NCBI GenBank assembly: GCA_903890265.1
Contig: CAITAM010000277.1
Location: 1-7,157, forward strand
Reading direction: 5' to 3'
Length of the DNA: 7,157 nucleotides
From: an uncultured Pseudomonadota bacterium
GTDB taxonomy: Bacteria; Pseudomonadota; Gammaproteobacteria; Steroidobacterales; Steroidobacteraceae
The translations under genes and the position numbers were made by a program. Below, piece after piece: positions 4,251 through 7,157 of this stretch (its first letter is position 1; every line of letters begins with the position of its first letter). The notes beneath the pieces were generated by a model, which was not told where the DNA came from, did not search any database, and worked only from the letters and a program-made list of their open reading frames with translations.

Positions 4251-6101
4251 TTGCGCAGGTCTTGCCTCGTAGCCGTCTTCTCGCTGGTCTCGATCACAGC
4301 CCCGGCGCTGGCACAGCGCCCTTACGCGCCCGACACCACAGTCGAGCGCTTCGTCCAAGTCCATGATGTTCGTGCGGACGGCAGCGACACGGAGTCGACG
4401 GAATACGTCTTTCGGGTCGAGACCCCGCAGGGAATCTCCGACGTGGGGGCCCTGCGCATAGGGTTTCGAAGCGATCTGGACGACGTTGAGTCCATAGAGG
4501 CGTGGACCGTCAGGGCGGATGGCACCACGGTCACGATTCCCGCGGACTCGATCCGCACCCAGGACGAGGGTACCGACGGCGGAACGTCCGAATTCACCAA
4601 CATGAGGTACAAGGTGCTCGTGTACCCGTCCGTGGAGGTTGGCAGCCGCGTCGGCTACCGCGCACGGATACACCACCGCTCGACGCCTTTCCCCGGCCTG
4701 TTCAACGACGCGTACACGATTTCCCCCGCCTTCAACTACGAGCACTGGGAGGTACGCGTCAACATCCCGGCCGGCCTTCCCCTGTACGTGCAGCAGCGGA
4801 CGATTCCCGGCGGCCTGGAGTCCTCGGCCGACGGCGTCAATCATTACCGGTTTACCTATCAATGGCTCGCTGCCCGGGCTCCAGAGCCCGGCAGCGTATC
4901 GGACGACGACTTCGCCCCGGCCCTTTCGATATCGACCTACCCGGATCTCATCGCGCTCGGCGCGGCGTACGAAAAAGCCGCTGCACCAATGGCCGAGGTG
5001 ACCGCGGCGATTCGGGACCAAGCTCTCAAGATTACCGACGGACTGGCGGACGACACGGCCCGGGCTCGTGCGCTGCACCACTGGGTGGCAAAAAACATCC
5101 GCTACGTCGCCGTCTACCTCGGCCACGGGGGATTGATTCCACACTCAGCAGACCACGTGCTTGCCAACCGGTACGGCGACTGCAAGGACCACGCGATCCT
5201 GCTGCAGTCCCTGCTGTCCGCCACCGGCATTGAGAGCAGCACGGCGCTTGTCAGCGCCGGCAGCGCCTATCAGCTGCCGCTGGTCGGGGCCATCAGCCCG
5301 CTGAATCACGCCATTACCTATATCCCCTCGCTCGACCTCTACCTCGACTCGACGGACCAGTTCGCCCCATTCGGTACCTTGCCCTCCAGCGACATGGACA
5401 AGCCCACCGTACTGACTGCGCTGGGCCGCCTGGGCCATACACCGTCGATGAAGGCGGATCGTAACGTGCAAAGCTCAGCGATCCGGCTGCTCATTCACGC
5501 CGACGGCTCGATTGACGGCACCGCCAGAACGACCGTCAACGGCGTTATGGAAGGGGAAGTGCGCGCCGTACGCTTCTCCGCGCAATCCCTGCCCGAGCCA
5601 CAGGTCGTCAAGGAGATGCTGCGTCGATTCAACGAGACCGGCACCGGGTCTCTGGAGCACGAGGACCCCAATGCCCTCGATAAGCCGTTCTGGATTAACG
5701 CGCGATTCCAGCTCGATCCGGTCACGAACTTCCCGGGGCCGGGTGCCCTGATACCGCCGGCAGGTCTCTCACCCGGTGTCATCGCCGGCATCGCCGCCTT
5801 CAGTCCACTGCCGAAACGCGAGCAGGAGTACACCTGCTGGTCTCGCACACTCGAGGAGACGTATCGCCTGGAGTTCCCGCCCAAGACGATCCTAGGACCC
5901 CTGCCAAAGGGCCTGACCTACGAGCAGAACGGGGTCCGATACACGTCGAGCTATTCGGTTAGCGGACTTGCTGTCGACATTCACCGCCGGCTGGAGATTC
6001 AGCGAGCGCGCAACGTCTGTACGCCCGAGGACAACGAGACCTGGCGGGCGTTCCACCGGTTACTGCAGCGCGACCTCCGCTCCCAGATTTTCTACCGGTA
6101 A
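4251..6101 (+). CDS. Exported DUF3857/transglutaminase-like protein
   Basis: The product has 616 residues. The TTG start follows AGAGGA by 6 nt and is the only start that keeps the signal peptide: basic MRRS, a hydrophobic core at 5-17, and cleavage after ALA (19-21), giving a mature N-terminus QRPYAP. Residues about 30-230 match DUF3857 (strand-rich; FRVETPQGISD, EAWTVRADG, VEVGSRVGYRARI). Residues about 250-370 form a transglutaminase-like cysteine-protease fold with an intact triad: Cys311 in NRYGDCKDHA, His353 in LNHAITYI and Asp366 in LYLDSTDQF. The remaining part, to 616, is strand-rich, as usual in DUF3857 proteins. Length is typical and the gene looks intact. Family members are periplasmic or exported; their substrates are mostly unknown, and peptidase, amidase or crosslinking activity is possible. 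It stands alone on its strand, converging on the coupling-protein gene, and is unusual cargo beside conjugation genes unless it marks the host side of an element boundary. Confidence 0.85.
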   Translation: MRRSCLVAVFSLVSITAPALAQRPYAPDTTVERFVQVHDVRADGSDTESTEYVFRVETPQGISDVGALRIGFRSDLDDVESIEAWTVRADGTTVTIPADSIRTQDEGTDGGTSEFTNMRYKVLVYPSVEVGSRVGYRARIHHRSTPFPGLFNDAYTISPAFNYEHWEVRVNIPAGLPLYVQQRTIPGGLESSADGVNHYRFTYQWLAARAPEPGSVSDDDFAPALSISTYPDLIALGAAYEKAAAPMAEVTAAIRDQALKITDGLADDTARARALHHWVAKNIRYVAVYLGHGGLIPHSADHVLANRYGDCKDHAILLQSLLSATGIESSTALVSAGSAYQLPLVGAISPLNHAITYIPSLDLYLDSTDQFAPFGTLPSSDMDKPTVLTALGRLGHTPSMKADRNVQSSAIRLLIHADGSIDGTARTTVNGVMEGEVRAVRFSAQSLPEPQVVKEMLRRFNETGTGSLEHEDPNALDKPFWINARFQLDPVTNFPGPGALIPPAGLSPGVIAGIAAFSPLPKREQEYTCWSRTLEETYRLEFPPKTILGPLPKGLTYEQNGVRYTSSYSVSGLAVDIHRRLEIQRARNVCTPEDNETWRAFHRLLQRDLRSQIFYR

Positions 6102-6151
6102 GTGCCGGTCGGCGGATCGGAGACGGTGCGCGCTCTAGCACCAGCCGGCAC
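6102..6151. terminator. Nested hairpins between convergent genes, possible bidirectional terminator
   Basis: GTGCCGG (6102-6108) begins at the base after the TAA of the transglutaminase gene and pairs with CCGGCAC (6145-6151). Inside it, GGTGC (6125-6129) pairs with GCACC (6138-6142). There is no clear T-run on either strand, so it is not a classic intrinsic terminator, but its place between two convergent genes fits a transcription barrier. CCAGCCGGC occurs twice, at 6141-6149 and 6161-6169, 20 bp apart. Confidence 0.35.
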
Positions 6152-6293
6152 GGGCTTCCGCCAGCCGGCGCTCAGGAATCGCACGGCCTAGCCTGCGTTC
6201 GATCACGTCGATGACATCGGGCTTCGGGACATCACCCCGGACATTAGTCTGACTCGCCGCGGCCGCGCTGGTGAAACTCTGCCATCGCCTCAA
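6135..6293 (-). CDS. Possible small ORF overlapping the coupling-protein 3' end in another frame
   Basis: From a TTG ending at 6293 a 52-residue frame runs past the TAA of the coupling-protein gene and ends at TAG 6135-6137. Its last 30 residues (VPKPDVIDVIERRLGRA, then IPERRLAEARAGWC) read like natural helical protein; its first half is antiphase to the coupling-protein gene and low in complexity. It could be a small overlapping gene, the original C-terminus displaced by a frameshift, or chance. No Shine-Dalgarno sequence is evident at the TTG. Confidence 0.2.
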   Translation of the reverse strand: MRRWQSFTSAAAASQTNVRGDVPKPDVIDVIERRLGRAIPERRLAEARAGWC

Positions 6294-7157
6294 CCAGCGC
6301 CGGATCGAGCCCCGTCGTCAACGCATCAGATCGTGCGGTCGGATCCGGCGCCTTTCGTTTTCGAAGCGCGGGCTTGCTCGCCCGGCGCCGACTCGGCGGC
6401 TTCGGTATCGACTCGACGATTCGCGGCGGCGCCTTGTCGATGGCATCGTCCGTCGCGGACAACTCGCTGTCTGCCGATGTTTTTTCTTCGTCAGGTGGAT
6501 TCGCTACCTTGACCTGGACTAACGGTGCCGGCAGGACCCGAGCTTTAAGCACAGGGTGTTCGTGGTAGACCACCTTCTGTGCATCGATGGGCGGGATGTT
6601 CTCGATAAAGATCAGTTCGCGATCGGGAGCCATGGATTTCACCTCCTGGGGCAGCAGCAACGGACGGGGTTGAAGGGTCGTCGTGATCGTTCCGTGCCGG
6701 CCGCTCCCGAAGGCGCCGTACGACCGGTTCCGGACCTGTTGCGTGCGGTTGCCCAGCGCCCGGGAGATTGCCTCGGCGAGCGCCTGTTCCTTGGGGGCGA
6801 CATACACCTGCGCCGCCAGCGTGTTGCTGAAGAGTTCGACCGCATTCGGCCCGTACACCTCCCGCAGCTGGGCCATCGTCTGCAGAACGATCAGCAGCCG
6901 GACGTTGTAGCCTGGGAGGACGCCCACAATCCCCGGGAGGGTCGCGAGGTACCCCAGCGCCGGGAACTCATCCAGGATCATCAGCACGGCGTGCCGCGAC
7001 TCAGGATCCTCCTCCGGGAGCACGCGGGTCAGGAGTCCGAGGGTCTGCGCAAAGAACAGATTCAGGACCGGACGAAGTCGATCAAGGTCCTCGTAGGTCG
7101 TCGTGACGTAGATGGACAGTTTCTGGTGCCGCAGTTTTGCCAGATCAAAGTCATCCC
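6244..7157 (-). CDS. VirD4/TraG-type conjugative coupling protein, C-terminal part
   Basis: The gene is open to the right window edge; 303 C-terminal residues are visible and the start lies outside. The protein is the inner-membrane ATPase that delivers the relaxase-DNA complex to a type IV secretion channel. Numbering from the first visible codon: KLSIYVTTTYEDLDRLRPVL (12-31) precedes the TraG/VirD4 core; the Walker B motif is VLMILDEFPALG (57-68, Asp62 and Glu63); QTMAQLREVYG (92-102) is the conserved Q-rich motif; then AEAISRALGNRTQQVRNRS, RPLLLPQEVKSM and NIPPIDAQKVVYHEHP, all typical of the family. The Walker A motif and membrane segments would be off the right side. From about residue 215 the tail is low-complexity and charged (PPSRRRASKPALRKRKAP), a region that varies widely in this family. 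It ends at TAA 6244-6246. It is strong evidence that the window is part of, or borders, a conjugative element. Confidence 0.92.
   Translation of the reverse strand, partial: DDFDLAKLRHQKLSIYVTTTYEDLDRLRPVLNLFFAQTLGLLTRVLPEEDPESRHAVLMILDEFPALGYLATLPGIVGVLPGYNVRLLIVLQTMAQLREVYGPNAVELFSNTLAAQVYVAPKEQALAEAISRALGNRTQQVRNRSYGAFGSGRHGTITTTLQPRPLLLPQEVKSMAPDRELIFIENIPPIDAQKVVYHEHPVLKARVLPAPLVQVKVANPPDEEKTSADSELSATDDAIDKAPPRIVESIPKPPSRRRASKPALRKRKAPDPTARSDALTTGLDPALVEAMAEFHQRGRGESD

Noticed and set aside
4188..5144. Minus-strand frame of 318 codons
   Set aside because: Lies antisense inside the transglutaminase-like gene, whose signal peptide, domain motifs and catalytic triad are clear. Long antisense frames are common in high-GC genes.

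Overview
The window is about 60-65% GC by eye and looks like accessory DNA from a high-GC proteobacterium. The clearest mobile-element marker is a VirD4/TraG-type conjugative coupling protein that runs off the right edge. Its presence suggests an integrative conjugative element, a conjugative plasmid or a remnant of one. No integrase, relaxase, rRNA or tRNA is visible, so the element type and the host cannot be fixed.

Layout. Positions 1-292 hold no supportable gene, only two small GC-rich hairpins near the left edge. Positions 293-1033 (minus) encode an NrtR-like regulator, a Nudix fold plus C-terminal winged helix, with a degenerate Nudix box. Divergent from it and separated by about 97 bp is a two-gene plus-strand operon. 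Its first gene (1131-2171) carries a CDKN3-like CX5R tyrosine/dual-specificity phosphatase domain behind an unrecognised N-terminal region. Its second gene (2168-3199) overlaps the first as GTGA and encodes a protein whose glycine-rich loops resemble macro/PARG-type ADP-ribose-binding domains. The divergent intergenic region holds three related CCAC...GTGG palindromes whose centres are spaced exactly 21.5 bp apart. They sit over a candidate promoter and over the ribosome binding site of the phosphatase gene.

Positions 3200-3593 contain two possible micro-ORFs, each with a Shine-Dalgarno sequence. They are followed by a perfect 9-bp inverted repeat abutting the ribosome binding site of a small ribbon-helix-helix (CopG/Arc-type) protein (3594-3854). 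Positions 3855-4250 have no convincing gene but include a short AT-rich island. Positions 4251-6101 encode an exported DUF3857/transglutaminase-like protein with a complete Cys-His-Asp triad and a TTG start. It converges on the coupling-protein gene (6244-7157, minus, 5' end outside the window) across a hairpin-rich 142-bp gap.

The most interesting unit is the left cassette at 293-3199. A Nudix-type regulator of the kind known to sense ADP-ribose faces an operon of a phosphatase and a macro/PARG-like protein, through a helically phased operator array. The parsimonious inference is a self-contained, ADP-ribose-responsive module that handles a phosphorylated NAD-derived metabolite or an ADP-ribose modification. 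Substrate and purpose (salvage, RNA end repair by-products, signalling or defence) cannot be read from the sequence.
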